DNA of 64,000 nt, taken from assembly GCA_034522155.1 (NCBI GenBank), contig JAXHLP010000006.1:62001-126000 (forward strand), written 5' to 3'. A program made the translations under genes and the position numbers. The DNA is from Salinilacustrithrix sp034522155. Lineage in GTDB: Bacteria; Actinomycetota; Acidimicrobiia; Acidimicrobiales; Salinilacustritrichaceae. The notes below the pieces were generated by a model that searched no databases, was not told the origin of the DNA, and worked only from the letters and a program-made list of their open reading frames with translations. Positions 38,915 through 47,896 of this stretch are shown here, piece after piece. The first letter of the stretch is position 1, and every line of letters starts with the position of its first letter.

Positions 38915-40453
38915 TCAGCCGGGGATCAGATCGGGCTCGGCGTAGGCCTCGATCGCGTCCCGATCGGCATCGAGGACGAAGCCGGCCTCGACCGCCTCGT
39001 CGACCGCGTCGCCGTACTGGTCCTCGTACGCATCTGCCGACGGGTACAGCTCCGCGAGCTGATCGTCGGGGATCGGCAGGGTCGAGCCCGACAGGAGGCA
39101 GATGACCTCGTCGCTCGGGCCCTGCTCGCCGGTGAGCACCTGGGCCGGGACGTCGACCGGCGGGGTGCGGATGCCGCCCACGGCGATGCCGAGGTCGTCG
39201 CGCACCACGGCCGACTCGTCCTCGGTCAGCTCGAGCCGCCGGGCCTCCGGTGGGGCGTCGCCACCCTGGACCCAGTCGACGAGGTGGTGGAGCGCGGCCT
39301 TGGCGACCACGTGCAATGGACCGTTGTTGATCGGTGCGCCACAGTCGATGACCTCGGCCGTGCTCTCGCCGATGAGCCGCAGGTCGGCGTGCGCGGTGCC
39401 CGCGACCTCCCACAGGCGGAACGTGTCGGTGTCGGGTTGGCGGGCACCGGACGCCCGGAGGACGCCGACCACGTCGTTCTCGGCCTGGAGGACCATGATC
39501 GGTGCCTCGACATCGGTGCGCAGCGTCGTTGGCTCACCGCCGATCGAGCCGGCCAGGTCGGCCGACTCGCCGGGAGCCGGCAGCGGGAGTCCGGCCGCAC
39601 CGCGGCTGTGCACGAAGAAGGCGTCGAAGGCCTCGCTCATCGGCTGAAAGCCGTTGATGTAGGTGACCAGCGCGGCGGCCGACTGCGACTCGCCCACCGC
39701 GATGACTTCCTTGGGATCGAGACCGTCGAGCGCGGGGATGCCAGCTCGGACGGCTCGGGCGATCTGGGAGTACATGTCGAAGGAGAACGCGTCGCCCGGG
39801 TGCTCGAGCGATCCATACCGATCGGGATCGATGCCCTTCAGTCCCTTGCCCGCGAGGTCGGCGCCCTCGACCCCCGAGATCGACACGCGCACGTCGCCGC
39901 CCTCGACGCCGATGGCCTGGGCCGATACGCCGATCCACGCGTGTCCCTCGCGGGTGATCTCCTCGTTGAGGGTCGTCCAGTCCGGGTCGGCGTCGACGCC
40001 GCCGCTGACGTTCATCCACTCGAGCAGCACGACGCCGCTGAAGTCCTCGGCGGACTCGGGCCTTCGGACGACGACCCGGGTCGTGTAGTCGGCCTCGGTC
40101 CCGGCCGTCAGGGTCCACATCCCGTCGGTCGGCAGCTCGCCCTCGGCGGTGAAGGCCTGGGCCGTGCCCGACGCGGCGTACTCCGACTCGACGTAGCCGG
40201 CCGCGAGCTCGCGGTCCTCGGGCGCACCCACGAAGATGCCGGCGCCGCCGGTGAGCTCCGCGGTCACGTCAGCGGTCGGGCCGTCCGGGCGGACGTCCTC
40301 GGTCGTGGTCGTCACGTCGTCCGCCTCGGATGTCGTCGTGGCTGTCGAATCGTCGTCGTCGCCGGAACACGCGGCGACGAGCGCGAGGACGAGCACCGCC
40401 ATCCATGCACGCGTCCGCAATGACGCCGGCCGACCGTTCCCCCTGGATGTCAT
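38915..40453 (-). CDS. Alpha/beta-hydrolase domain lipoprotein
   Basis: A 512-aa lipoprotein with signal MTSRGNGRPASLRTRAWMAV, lipobox VAAC (Cys29) and a Ser/Thr/Asp linker. The body is an alpha/beta-hydrolase-like domain with the nucleophile elbow GESQSA (Ser256) and possible His in VAGTAHADL. The signature FxGVVLLEWMNVSGG is typical of the large actinobacterial alpha/beta hydrolase domain family with unknown natural substrate. ATG 40453 was chosen because TACAGT and 7 nt precede it; GTG 40462 also fits. Secreted esterase or lactonase activity on an incoming substrate is plausible but unproven. Confidence 0.85.
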   Translation of the reverse strand: MTSRGNGRPASLRTRAWMAVLVLALVAACSGDDDDSTATTTSEADDVTTTTEDVRPDGPTADVTAELTGGAGIFVGAPEDRELAAGYVESEYAASGTAQAFTAEGELPTDGMWTLTAGTEADYTTRVVVRRPESAEDFSGVVLLEWMNVSGGVDADPDWTTLNEEITREGHAWIGVSAQAIGVEGGDVRVSISGVEGADLAGKGLKGIDPDRYGSLEHPGDAFSFDMYSQIARAVRAGIPALDGLDPKEVIAVGESQSAAALVTYINGFQPMSEAFDAFFVHSRGAAGLPLPAPGESADLAGSIGGEPTTLRTDVEAPIMVLQAENDVVGVLRASGARQPDTDTFRLWEVAGTAHADLRLIGESTAEVIDCGAPINNGPLHVVAKAALHHLVDWVQGGDAPPEARRLELTEDESAVVRDDLGIAVGGIRTPPVDVPAQVLTGEQGPSDEVICLLSGSTLPIPDDQLAELYPSADAYEDQYGDAVDEAVEAGFVLDADRDAIEAYAEPDLIPG

Positions 40454-40528
40454 CCGGGACACTGTAGGGCCTCGAACAGAAGCACGCTCGCGCCAGGCGC
40501 GAACGGCGTGATCAAGCCGCGCAGGTCC

Positions 40529-41677
40529 TCAACAACCGAGGGCGCGGGCGATGACGAGGTGTTGGATCTCGTTGGTGCCCTCGCCGATCTCGAGCACCTT
40601 CGAGTCGCAGTAGAAGCGGGCGACCGGGCTCTCGAGCATGTAGCCGATGCCGCCGTGGATCTGCACGGCCTCCGACGCCGCCCAGGCCGCCACGCGGCTG
40701 GCCTTGAGCTTGGCCATGGCCGCTTCCTTCTGGAACGCCTGGTCCATGTCGCGCAGGTACGCAGCGCGGTAGGTGAGCCAGCGGGCGGCCTCGAGCTCGG
40801 TGGCGATGTCGGCCAGCTTGAACTGGACGGCCTGGAACTTCGAGATCGGCTGGCCGAACTGCTGACGCTCCTGGGCGTAGGCGGTGGCGAGGTCGAGCAC
40901 GGCCTGGGTCAGGCTGAGCGACAGCGCGGCGATCGAGATGCGACCCATCTCGAGCGTGCGGAGGAACTGGCCGAGGCCCATCTCGGGGTCGCCCACGAGT
41001 TGGTCGTCGGGCACCCAGACGTCGTCGAACCACAGCTCACGTGTGTCGAGGCCACGCCAGCCGATGCCCCGCATCTTCTCGCCCATGGTGAAGCCGGGCG
41101 CGTCCTTCTCGACGATGAAGCTCGCGTAGCCCGCGGGCTCGCCGTCCGCGTTGCGGGTACGGGCCAGCAGCGTCACGCCGAAGGACATGTCGGTGCCGGC
41201 GTTGGAGATGAACGTCTTGCGGCCGTTGATCAGCCAGCCCCCGTCCTGGCGCTCAGCCCGAGTCGTGATGCCCTTGGCATCGGAGCCGGCGTCGGGCTCG
41301 GTGAGCCCGAACGCACCGAGCGCCCGACCTTCGGCCAGTGGGCGCAGCCATCGGTCGCGCTGGTCGTCGGTGCCGAAGAGCAGGAGCGGCAGCGAGCCGA
41401 TGGTGACGTGGGCCTGCCACGCGGCCGCCAGCGACTGGTCGGCATGGCCGATCCGTTCCATGGCCGCCACGAAGCCGACGGTCGACATGCCGATGCCGCC
41501 CCACTCCTCGGGGATCAGCATCCCGAGCAGGCCGAGCTCGCCCATCTCGCGCAGCAGGTCGGTGTCACAGCGAGCCTCGTCCCAGGCGACGGGAGCACGC
41601 CGCACGATCTCCTTCTGGGCGAAGTCGCGGCAGAGGTCGGCGAGGTCGCGTTCGGCTTCGGTGAGTGAGAGATCCAT
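40529..41677 (-). CDS. Acyl-CoA dehydrogenase (EGTNE type)
   Basis: A 382-aa ACAD with all standard features: FGLTEPDAGSDAKGI for FAD and substrate contact, RQQFGQPISKFQAVQFKLADI, QIHGGIGYMLESPVARFY, and IGEGTNEIQHLV with the catalytic-base motif. It should oxidise an acyl-CoA to trans-2-enoyl-CoA. The ATG at 41677 is preceded by TAAGAT and 7 nt, a leaderless start; the alternative ATG at 41686 would lie inside that -10. It is divergent from the class II aldolase, with a perfect palindrome at 41691-41706 filling the -10/-35 spacer. Confidence 0.92.
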   Translation of the reverse strand: MDLSLTEAERDLADLCRDFAQKEIVRRAPVAWDEARCDTDLLREMGELGLLGMLIPEEWGGIGMSTVGFVAAMERIGHADQSLAAAWQAHVTIGSLPLLLFGTDDQRDRWLRPLAEGRALGAFGLTEPDAGSDAKGITTRAERQDGGWLINGRKTFISNAGTDMSFGVTLLARTRNADGEPAGYASFIVEKDAPGFTMGEKMRGIGWRGLDTRELWFDDVWVPDDQLVGDPEMGLGQFLRTLEMGRISIAALSLSLTQAVLDLATAYAQERQQFGQPISKFQAVQFKLADIATELEAARWLTYRAAYLRDMDQAFQKEAAMAKLKASRVAAWAASEAVQIHGGIGYMLESPVARFYCDSKVLEIGEGTNEIQHLVIARALGC

Positions 41678-41690
41678 CCCCGACATCTTA

Positions 41691-41706
41691 TGGACCGATC
41701 GGTCCA
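41691..41706. promoter_or_regulatory. TetR-type operator, ACCGAYCGGT family, site 3 (perfect palindrome)
   Basis: TGGACCGATCGGTCCA is perfectly self-complementary over 16 bp. It occupies the whole gap between the likely -10 of the ACAD (41685-41690, minus) and upstream sequence, and lies 8 bp before the TACACT -10 of the aldolase (41714-41719). It would repress both genes. Confidence 0.8.
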
Positions 41707-41726
41707 ACCTCCCTACACTCCGGGTC

Positions 41727-42494
41727 ATGCCCTCCGACCGCATCCCGCACTCGTTCCCGAAGCTCGAGACCGTCGAGGACGAGCGCCGCCACCGCAAGCA
41801 GCGCCTCGCTGCCGCGTTCCGCATCTTCGGCGACCTCGGCTACGAGGAGGGCTCGGCCGGCCACATCACCGCCCGCGATCCCGAGCTGACCGACCACTTC
41901 TGGGTGAATCCGCTGGGGATGAGCTTCAAGCGCATCCGGGTGAAGGACCTGCTGCTGGTCAACGACGCCGGCGAGGTCGTGGAGGGCAACTGGCCGTTGA
42001 ACGGCGCAGCCTTCGCGATCCACTCCCAGATCCACGCCGCCCGCCCCGACGTGGTGGCCGCCGCCCACTCGCACTCGGTCCACGGCAAGGCGTGGTCGTC
42101 GCTGCACCGTCCGCTCGACCCGATCACCCAGGACGCGTGCGCGTTCTTCGACGACCATGTCGTCTTCGACGACTTCACCGGTGCGGTGTTCGAGGTCGAG
42201 GAGGGCAAGCGGATCGCCCACGCGCTAGGCGACACCAAGGCGGCCATCCTCGCCAACCATGGCTTGCTCACCGTCGGCCGCACCGTCGACGAGGCCGCGT
42301 GGTGGTTCATCACCATGGAGCGGTCGTGCCAGGCCCAGTTGCTGGCCGAGGCCGCCGGCGCCCCCGAGCTCATCGATCCGGACGTGGCCGCGAAGACGGC
42401 TCCCCAGACCGGCAGTCACGGCGCCGGTTGGTTCCAGTTCCAGGGGCTCTACGACTGGATCGTCGAGGAGCAGCCGTCCCTGCTGGAGGAATGA
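41727..42494 (+). CDS. Class II aldolase/adducin family protein
   Basis: A 255-aa protein of the zinc-dependent class II aldolase/adducin family. Metal-binding histidines are in AAAHSHSVHGKAW, and ILANHGLLTVG supplies another conserved His. Known members cleave or epimerise sugar phosphates, and related ones act in secondary catabolism; lacking sugar-gene neighbours, the substrate here is open. The ATG at 41727 lies 7 nt after TACACT, giving a leaderless message. Its stop is 4 bp from the convergent SDR gene. Confidence 0.88.
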   Translation: MPSDRIPHSFPKLETVEDERRHRKQRLAAAFRIFGDLGYEEGSAGHITARDPELTDHFWVNPLGMSFKRIRVKDLLLVNDAGEVVEGNWPLNGAAFAIHSQIHAARPDVVAAAHSHSVHGKAWSSLHRPLDPITQDACAFFDDHVVFDDFTGAVFEVEEGKRIAHALGDTKAAILANHGLLTVGRTVDEAAWWFITMERSCQAQLLAEAAGAPELIDPDVAAKTAPQTGSHGAGWFQFQGLYDWIVEEQPSLLEE

Positions 42495-42498
42495 GTCT

Positions 42499-43392
42499 TC
42501 AGCTGTCGGGGTCGAGGTGGGCGAGGAAGCTCCGTGACCAGGCGACGAGGTGCCGGGGTACGTCGTAGCCGGTCTCGTCGTTGATCGTCTCCCACTCCTC
42601 CGCCACGTCCTCCATCGACGGGGCGGCGCCGTCGCTGACCCAGCCGGGGGTGGAGCCGATGAAGAGCCGAGCGAAACGCCCGGCGCCCGCCGTGTAGATC
42701 TCGCCGCGGGCCGGGCAGTCCTCGTGGGACAGGTACGCCGTCATCGGGGCGACCAGCTCAGCGGGCATCTCGGGGCCGCCTTCGCCCGCCATCCGGGTCG
42801 ATGCCGCCGGGGCGACGGCGTTGACGGCGATCCCGTGCTCTCGGCCCGCGAACGCCAGCGAGCGCATCAGGCCGAGGACGCCGCCCTTGGCCGTGGCGTA
42901 GGAGACGTTGTCGGGCAGGCCGAGCATCCCGGTCGACACGGTCATCACCACCCGGCCGTAGCCGGCTTCGACCATGTGCGGCCAGGCGGCTCGCGTCGTG
43001 TTGAACGAGCCGAGCACGTGGACCGCGAGGTGAGCCTGGAGGCCGTCGGTGTCGACGTCGGGAAAACCGACCCACTGCATGATGCCGGCGTTGTTGATCA
43101 GGGCGTCGATGCGTCCGAACCCGTCGAGCGCGGTCGCGATCAACGATTGCGCACCCTCCTCCGACGAGACGTCGCTCGTGTCGCCGACTGCGGAGCCACC
43201 CGCGGCATCGATCTCGTCGACGACCGCGAACGCCGGTCCGCTGTCGGTGCCCTCTCCCTCGATCGAGCCGCCGAGATCGTTGACCACGACGTGAGCGCCA
43301 CGCTCGGCGAGCAGGCGCGCGTAGGCGCGTCCGATGCCGCGGCCGGCGCCGGTGACGACGGCGACGCGCTCGTCGAAGCGGAGTTCGTCCAT
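42499..43392 (-). CDS. MFE-2-like (3R)-hydroxyacyl-CoA dehydrogenase SDR
   Basis: A 297-aa SDR with TGAGRGIGRAYARLLAERGA and VVVNDLGGSIEGEG, the pattern of the dehydrogenase domain of multifunctional enzyme type 2 (17-beta-HSD4). Active-site residues are in VSTGMLGL and YATAK. It is longer than usual, with a C-terminal GSTPGWVSDGAAPSMEDVAEEW segment also seen in this subfamily. The probable role is oxidation of a 3-hydroxyacyl-CoA with NAD. It follows the amidohydrolase gene by 22 bp on the same strand. Confidence 0.9.
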   Translation of the reverse strand: MDELRFDERVAVVTGAGRGIGRAYARLLAERGAHVVVNDLGGSIEGEGTDSGPAFAVVDEIDAAGGSAVGDTSDVSSEEGAQSLIATALDGFGRIDALINNAGIMQWVGFPDVDTDGLQAHLAVHVLGSFNTTRAAWPHMVEAGYGRVVMTVSTGMLGLPDNVSYATAKGGVLGLMRSLAFAGREHGIAVNAVAPAASTRMAGEGGPEMPAELVAPMTAYLSHEDCPARGEIYTAGAGRFARLFIGSTPGWVSDGAAPSMEDVAEEWETINDETGYDVPRHLVAWSRSFLAHLDPDS

Positions 43393-43414
43393 GCGACCGG
43401 CCGCCGGTCGAGGG

Positions 43415-44677
43415 TCAGGCCGCCGCAGCGGTCTTGTCGAAGCCGAGCACGTCGGCCAGCGTGCCACCCACGATGGCGGCCCGCTCGTCCGCGGGCAGGT
43501 CGCCGAGCTGCTTCTTGAGCAGCTCGCGGCTGCCGCGGAACGTTCCTTCGGCGTGGGGATAGTCGTTGCCCCAGACGATGGTCGAGATGCCGGTGATGTG
43601 GCGGCAGGCGACGGCCACCGGGTCGTCCTGGAACTGCACGTGGAACTGGCGCTGCACGTACTCGCTCGGCTTGAGCGGGTAGGGCCACTTCTCGTTGAGC
43701 TTGAACAGCTGGGCCATGTGGGGCTGGTCGGTCGGCGGGCGGGCGTCGTCCCACTTGCCGAGCCACCAGTCGTCGTCCTGGCCGATGCCGGTGACCCAGC
43801 ACTTGTCCATGCCCCCCATGAGCGACGCCAACCAGTGGGCGTTGAACTCGATGAGCGAGAAGTGCAGGTCGGGGTAGCGCTCGGGGACGCCCGCGCCGAC
43901 CAGGTGGCAGAGGAGCTGGCTCGGCACGAACGTGCTGTACACGGCCTGGGTGACCATCCGCTTGGCCGCCGCCTTCTCGGTCATCGGCTTGTTGACCTGC
44001 TCGGCGTTCTCCATCACGACCTTGAGGGTCGTGGACTCGGGGTCGTCCACCTTCACGCCACCGGTCTGGGTGTGGAAGAAGACCTGCACTCCGGTGGCCT
44101 GGGCCGCGTCCCACACCGGGTCGAGGTCGCGCGTGTAGTAGTTCCGCGGTGGCGTGGCCGGCAGGAGGATGGCCTTGAAGCCGTTGTCGGCCACGCGCCC
44201 GATCTCGGCGACCGCGTCGTCGACGTCGGTGATCGGGATCGGTGCGGTGGGGGCGAGGCGGTGGAAGTACGGCTTGAACCGCTCGACGACGTAGTCGTTG
44301 TAGACCCGTGCGTGGGCCATCGACAGCTCGTGGTCGTCGGAGTAGAGGCCGAACAGCGACAGGTTCGGGTGCAGCACCTGGGCGTCGACGCCATCGAAGT
44401 CCATGTCCTCGAGGATCATGTCGGGGTCGCCCTCGGGCATCCGGCCTCGGGTCTGGCGGTAGCGGGACACGGTCCAGCCCTCGAACCCCGGCGTGTGCAG
44501 CCGCCGGAACCTGGTGGCGCCGTCTTCGACCCAGGGCTCCTCGAGCTCGAAGTCCTCCTCCCACACGGCACGGTCGCGCAGGTGCTCGGGCAGGCGGGTC
44601 TTGAACAGGTCGGTCGGCTCGAGGAGATGGCCGTCGCCCGAGACGACGAACTCGTCGAGACGCTCGGTCTGGGTCAT
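43415..44677 (-). CDS. Amidohydrolase-related (Amidohydro_2) TIM-barrel protein
   Basis: A 420-aa protein of the amidohydrolase_2 group, which contains ACMSD-type decarboxylases and hydrolases. The N-terminal metal motif appears as SGDGHLLEP, where many members have D-x-H. Further ligands may be HTQTG and the C-terminal GNDYPHAEG, which is diagnostic of the group. The function could be decarboxylation or hydrolysis of a CoA-linked or free ring-cleavage product; sequence alone does not decide. ATG 44677 is used. Divergent from the cyclase at 44810, with an operator at 44744-44759 between them. Confidence 0.88.
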   Translation of the reverse strand: MTQTERLDEFVVSGDGHLLEPTDLFKTRLPEHLRDRAVWEEDFELEEPWVEDGATRFRRLHTPGFEGWTVSRYRQTRGRMPEGDPDMILEDMDFDGVDAQVLHPNLSLFGLYSDDHELSMAHARVYNDYVVERFKPYFHRLAPTAPIPITDVDDAVAEIGRVADNGFKAILLPATPPRNYYTRDLDPVWDAAQATGVQVFFHTQTGGVKVDDPESTTLKVVMENAEQVNKPMTEKAAAKRMVTQAVYSTFVPSQLLCHLVGAGVPERYPDLHFSLIEFNAHWLASLMGGMDKCWVTGIGQDDDWWLGKWDDARPPTDQPHMAQLFKLNEKWPYPLKPSEYVQRQFHVQFQDDPVAVACRHITGISTIVWGNDYPHAEGTFRGSRELLKKQLGDLPADERAAIVGGTLADVLGFDKTAAAA

Positions 44678-44743
44678 GGTGGAGTCCTCCCCGATGTGGA
44701 AACCGGCTTCGCGTGGTGCGAGAGCAGCTGTTGCGAGGTTATG

Positions 44744-44759
44744 TGGACCGATCGGTACA
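44744..44759. promoter_or_regulatory. TetR-type operator, ACCGAYCGGT family, site 4
   Basis: TGGACCGATCGGTACA has a perfect 10-bp palindromic core (ACCGATCGGT) and one mismatched flanking pair. It differs from site 6 at 52757 by one base. TACATT at 44756-44761 could be the -10 for the cyclase gene. Confidence 0.75.
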
Positions 44760-44809
44760 TTGCAACGAGACCGAGATTCCTGACGCGTCAGGCGCGCAGA
44801 GGAGGACCC

Positions 44810-45868
44810 GTGACGAAGCGGTGGCAGCAACGCCCGGACGGCTCGACGTGGGGCGAGTGGGGTGACGACGACGAGCTCGGCCGGATCAACCTGCTCACGC
44901 CCGAGAAGGTGCTCGAGGGTGTGCGCGAGGTGATCGACGGTGTCAGCTTCTGCCTGAGCTTGCCGCTCGACTACCCGGGCGGCACGATCCTCAACCAGCG
45001 GCGTCCCCCGCCCAGGGTTGCCCCCACCGAGGACATGGAGGGCAACCCCGCCACCTTCTACAACGTCCGCATGAGCGAGATGCCCGACTTCGGTGACCCG
45101 AAGTACGTCGACGTCTGGGCCGACGACGTGGTCACCCTGTCGCTGCAGTACTCCACCCAGTGGGACAGCCTCGCCCACGTCGGCGCCGAGTTCGACGCCG
45201 ACGGCGACGGCGAGGAGGAGGCCGTCTACTACAACGGCTACCGCGGCGGCACCGACCTGGTCGGCCCGTCCGACGACGCCCGCGGCGACGGCAGCGGCCA
45301 CCGGGCGTTCGCCCACCACCTCGGCCTCGAGCACATGGCCGTCCACGGCGTGCAGGGTCGAGGCGTGCTCGTCGACCTCCGCCACCACCTCGGCGACGAC
45401 TGGAAGCCGGTCGACCTCGCCACGCTCCAGCAGATCATGGACGCCGACGGCGTCGTGGTCGAGCCCGGCGACATGCTGGTGCTCCACACCGGCTTCGCCA
45501 CCCGGGTCCTCGAGTGGAACAAGGAGCCTGATCCCCGCCAGATCTTCACCACGTGCAGCTACCTCGACGCCAAGGACGACGCGCTGCTCGAGTGGATCGC
45601 CGACTCGCAGATCGCCGCGCTGGTGGCCGACAACTACGCGGTCGAGGGCCTGCTCGGCAAGGACAGGGACCCGAGTCGTCACTCGTTCCTGCCCATCCAC
45701 CACCTGTGCCTGTTCAAGCTCGGTGTGCCGCTGGGGGAGATGTGGTATCTGGACGAGCTGGCCACGTGGCTCCGCGACCACGACCGCAGCCGCTTCCTGC
45801 TCACCGCACCGCCCCTGCGCCTCCCCGGCGTCGTGGGCTCCCCGCTCACCCCCATCGCCACCGTCTGA
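44810..45868 (+). CDS. Cyclase-family (KynB-like) metal-dependent hydrolase
   Basis: A 352-aa protein of the cyclase family (Pfam cyclase; includes kynurenine formamidase). The metal region is YSTQWDSLAHVGAEF, resembling the H-x-G-T-H motif area of the family, and ADNYAVEG is another recognised segment. Members hydrolyse amides or cyclic esters. The GTG at 44810 has GAGGAGG upstream. The long actinobacterial version, with an N-terminal GEWGDDDELGRINLLTPEKVLEG segment, is common near steroid or aromatic catabolic genes; that association is general knowledge, not proof of substrate. Confidence 0.88.
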   Translation: MTKRWQQRPDGSTWGEWGDDDELGRINLLTPEKVLEGVREVIDGVSFCLSLPLDYPGGTILNQRRPPPRVAPTEDMEGNPATFYNVRMSEMPDFGDPKYVDVWADDVVTLSLQYSTQWDSLAHVGAEFDADGDGEEEAVYYNGYRGGTDLVGPSDDARGDGSGHRAFAHHLGLEHMAVHGVQGRGVLVDLRHHLGDDWKPVDLATLQQIMDADGVVVEPGDMLVLHTGFATRVLEWNKEPDPRQIFTTCSYLDAKDDALLEWIADSQIAALVADNYAVEGLLGKDRDPSRHSFLPIHHLCLFKLGVPLGEMWYLDELATWLRDHDRSRFLLTAPPLRLPGVVGSPLTPIATV

Positions 45869-46138
45869 GCAGTTGCTCCGGACGTCAGGGTGCACGCACC
45901 GCAGAGTTCCGACGCCCGACTTCTTCTGGGGGTGTGGCTGCCCGTCGGCGTGCGGCGGTGGGGCCAAAATCTTCCGGGTGCGCGGGGGCACGACAGCGTG
46001 CGGAGGTGCGCCCGGCACTCAGTGGACGGGTCGTCGCCGCAGGCTGCGGCTGCGATCAGGAGCACCCGAGGACGAGGCGAATGGCGGCGCTCATGTTCGT
46101 GGAGTCTCGCGAATTCATGCAGCCGTCGGGCCTGCCGA
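45869..46138. other. 270-bp convergent intergenic region
   Basis: No gene is supported here. The region lies between the ends of the cyclase (plus) and monooxygenase (minus) genes. GCCGCAG-G-CTGCGGC at 46036-46050 is a perfect 15-bp inverted repeat that could fold into a small hairpin and act as a terminator. Composition is slightly less GC-extreme, with several short G-runs. I see no repeat family member or promoter motif. Confidence 0.4.
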
Positions 46139-47812
46139 TCAGCTGCGGGTGGGGGTGGCTGCCGGCGTGGGCGACAGGTGGAAGGCCGACCAGTCGGTGT
46201 CCTTGACCCGGTTGATCTCCTTGAACAGCTTCGGCCGGCCGGCGGCGTTGAGGAGGTAGCGCTTGGGCTTACCGGGGATGTTGCCGCCCACGTACTGGCC
46301 CACCGTGCCGAACGGGGTCTCCGCTGCGGCGCGCTCGACCATCGACGACCACCGTTCCTCGGCCTCGGCGCTGACTTCGATCACCTCGCAGCCCACCTCG
46401 CGGGCGTGGACCATGGCGTCGGTGACGAAGTCGACCTGGTCGCTGTTGTAGCGGGGGTTGTTGCCGGCGGCGGCGTGGGGGCCGCCGGGGAAGAACAGGT
46501 TCGGGAAGCCGTGGGTCTGCACGCCGAGGAAGGTGGTCGGCCCGTCGGCCCAGTGCTCGGTGAGCGCGCGACCGTTTCGCCCCTGGATCCCCATACGCAG
46601 CATGGCGCCCGTACCGAAGTCGAAGCCGGTGGCCCACACGATGATGTCGTGCTCCCGGTGGGTGTCGCTGGTCTCGATGCCGGTCTCGGTCACCCGGGTC
46701 ATCGGCGTCTCCTTGAGGGAGACGAGCTCGACGTGGGGCTGGTTGAACGCTTCGAAGTAGCCGGCGACGTACGGCGGACGCTTCTCCCCGTAGCGGTGGT
46801 CGTCGGGGATCAGCTTCTCGGCCGTCTCGGGGTCGTCGACGATGCTGCCGATCTTGTCGGCGATGAACTCGCACCACTCGGCGTTGGCGGCGGGGTTCAT
46901 GAGGATGTCGACGTAGTTGCTGGTGAACTTCATGAACCCTGGGCTCGACCACATCTTCTCGAAGAACGCCCACCGCTCCTCGGGCGGGTCGTCGAAGGCA
47001 GACTTGGTGTTCGGGGGGTGGTGGAATCCGTGGATCGACTGGGCGAGCACCTCGCGCAGCTGCTCGAAGTCGGTCTTCAGCTGCTCCTGCTCGGCGTCGG
47101 TGATCGGCCGGTTGTTGAGCGGGGTGCACCAGTTGGCCGAGCGCTGGTACACGGTGAGCGAGGTGACCTCGTCGACCACCGAGGGCACCACCTGCACGCC
47201 GCTCGACGAGGTGCCGACCACGGCGACCCGCTTGCCGGCGAAGTCCACCGGATCGTCGGGCCACCGGCCGGTGTGGTGCTGCACGCCCCGGAAGTCGTCG
47301 CGCCCAGGGATGTCGGGGGTGTACGGGACGGAGAGCACGCCGGTGGCCGTGACGAGGAAGCGTGCTCGAGTCGTGGTGCCGTCGTCGGTGGACACCGTCC
47401 AGCACCCGGCGTCCTCCTCCCACACCGCCCCGGTGACCGGGGCGTCGAAGCGCATGTGCCGGCGCAGGTCGTAGCGGTCGACCACGTGGTTGAGGTACGC
47501 CTCGGTCTCGGGCTGGGCGGCGAAGTGCTCGGTCCACTCCCAGTCCTCGAACAGTTCGCGGTCGAAGAGATAGCCGTAGGTGTAGCTCTCGGAGTCGAAG
47601 CGGGCGCCGGGGTAGCGGTTCCAGAACCAGGTCCCGCCCACGCCGCTGCCGGCCTCGACCAGTTCCACCGAGAAGCCCTCCTCACGGGCCCGGTACAGCT
47701 GGTAGATGCCGGTCACGCCCGCGCCGACGATCAGGACGTCGACGTCCGGGCCGTCGATGCCAGCAGTGGGGACATCGCGGTCGGCGCCGCTGGGAACGGG
47801 GGAGGTGCTCAT
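46139..47812 (-). CDS. Baeyer-Villiger flavin monooxygenase
   Basis: A 557-aa type I BVMO converting a ketone to an ester or lactone with FAD, NADPH and O2. First dinucleotide fold GAGVTG at 30-35, the WNRYPGARFDSES active-site region, the BVMO fingerprint F174-x-G-x-x-x-H180-T-x-x-W184-P, and a second fold VVGTSSSG. It is regulated from a shared divergent region with the Rieske oxygenase; TACAAT lies 10 nt before the ATG. A lactone product would match the SMP-30-like and cyclase/hydrolase genes in the window (inference). Length is standard for the family. Confidence 0.93.
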   Translation of the reverse strand: MSTSPVPSGADRDVPTAGIDGPDVDVLIVGAGVTGIYQLYRAREEGFSVELVEAGSGVGGTWFWNRYPGARFDSESYTYGYLFDRELFEDWEWTEHFAAQPETEAYLNHVVDRYDLRRHMRFDAPVTGAVWEEDAGCWTVSTDDGTTTRARFLVTATGVLSVPYTPDIPGRDDFRGVQHHTGRWPDDPVDFAGKRVAVVGTSSSGVQVVPSVVDEVTSLTVYQRSANWCTPLNNRPITDAEQEQLKTDFEQLREVLAQSIHGFHHPPNTKSAFDDPPEERWAFFEKMWSSPGFMKFTSNYVDILMNPAANAEWCEFIADKIGSIVDDPETAEKLIPDDHRYGEKRPPYVAGYFEAFNQPHVELVSLKETPMTRVTETGIETSDTHREHDIIVWATGFDFGTGAMLRMGIQGRNGRALTEHWADGPTTFLGVQTHGFPNLFFPGGPHAAAGNNPRYNSDQVDFVTDAMVHAREVGCEVIEVSAEAEERWSSMVERAAAETPFGTVGQYVGGNIPGKPKRYLLNAAGRPKLFKEINRVKDTDWSAFHLSPTPAATPTRS

Positions 47813-47826
47813 GGAGAACGAGATTG

Positions 47827-47841
47827 TACCGACCGGTTAGT
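47827..47841. promoter_or_regulatory. TetR-type operator, ACCGAYCGGT family, site 5
   Basis: TACCGACCGGTTAGT matches site 1 (TACCGACCGGTCAGT) at all but one base. It overlaps TACAAT (47823-47828, minus), the probable -10 of the BVMO gene, and lies upstream of the Rieske gene. Confidence 0.72.
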
Positions 47842-47896
47842 CTACTTCTCATCCGAGCTCGAACGACGGGCACGTCTGGACCGAAAGGAGCCTCGA

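Noticed and set aside
45890..47896. Extended reading frame upstream of the Rieske gene
   Set aside because: The frame is open by chance through the antisense of the BVMO gene; the real start is the GTG at 47897 with an AAAGGAG site.
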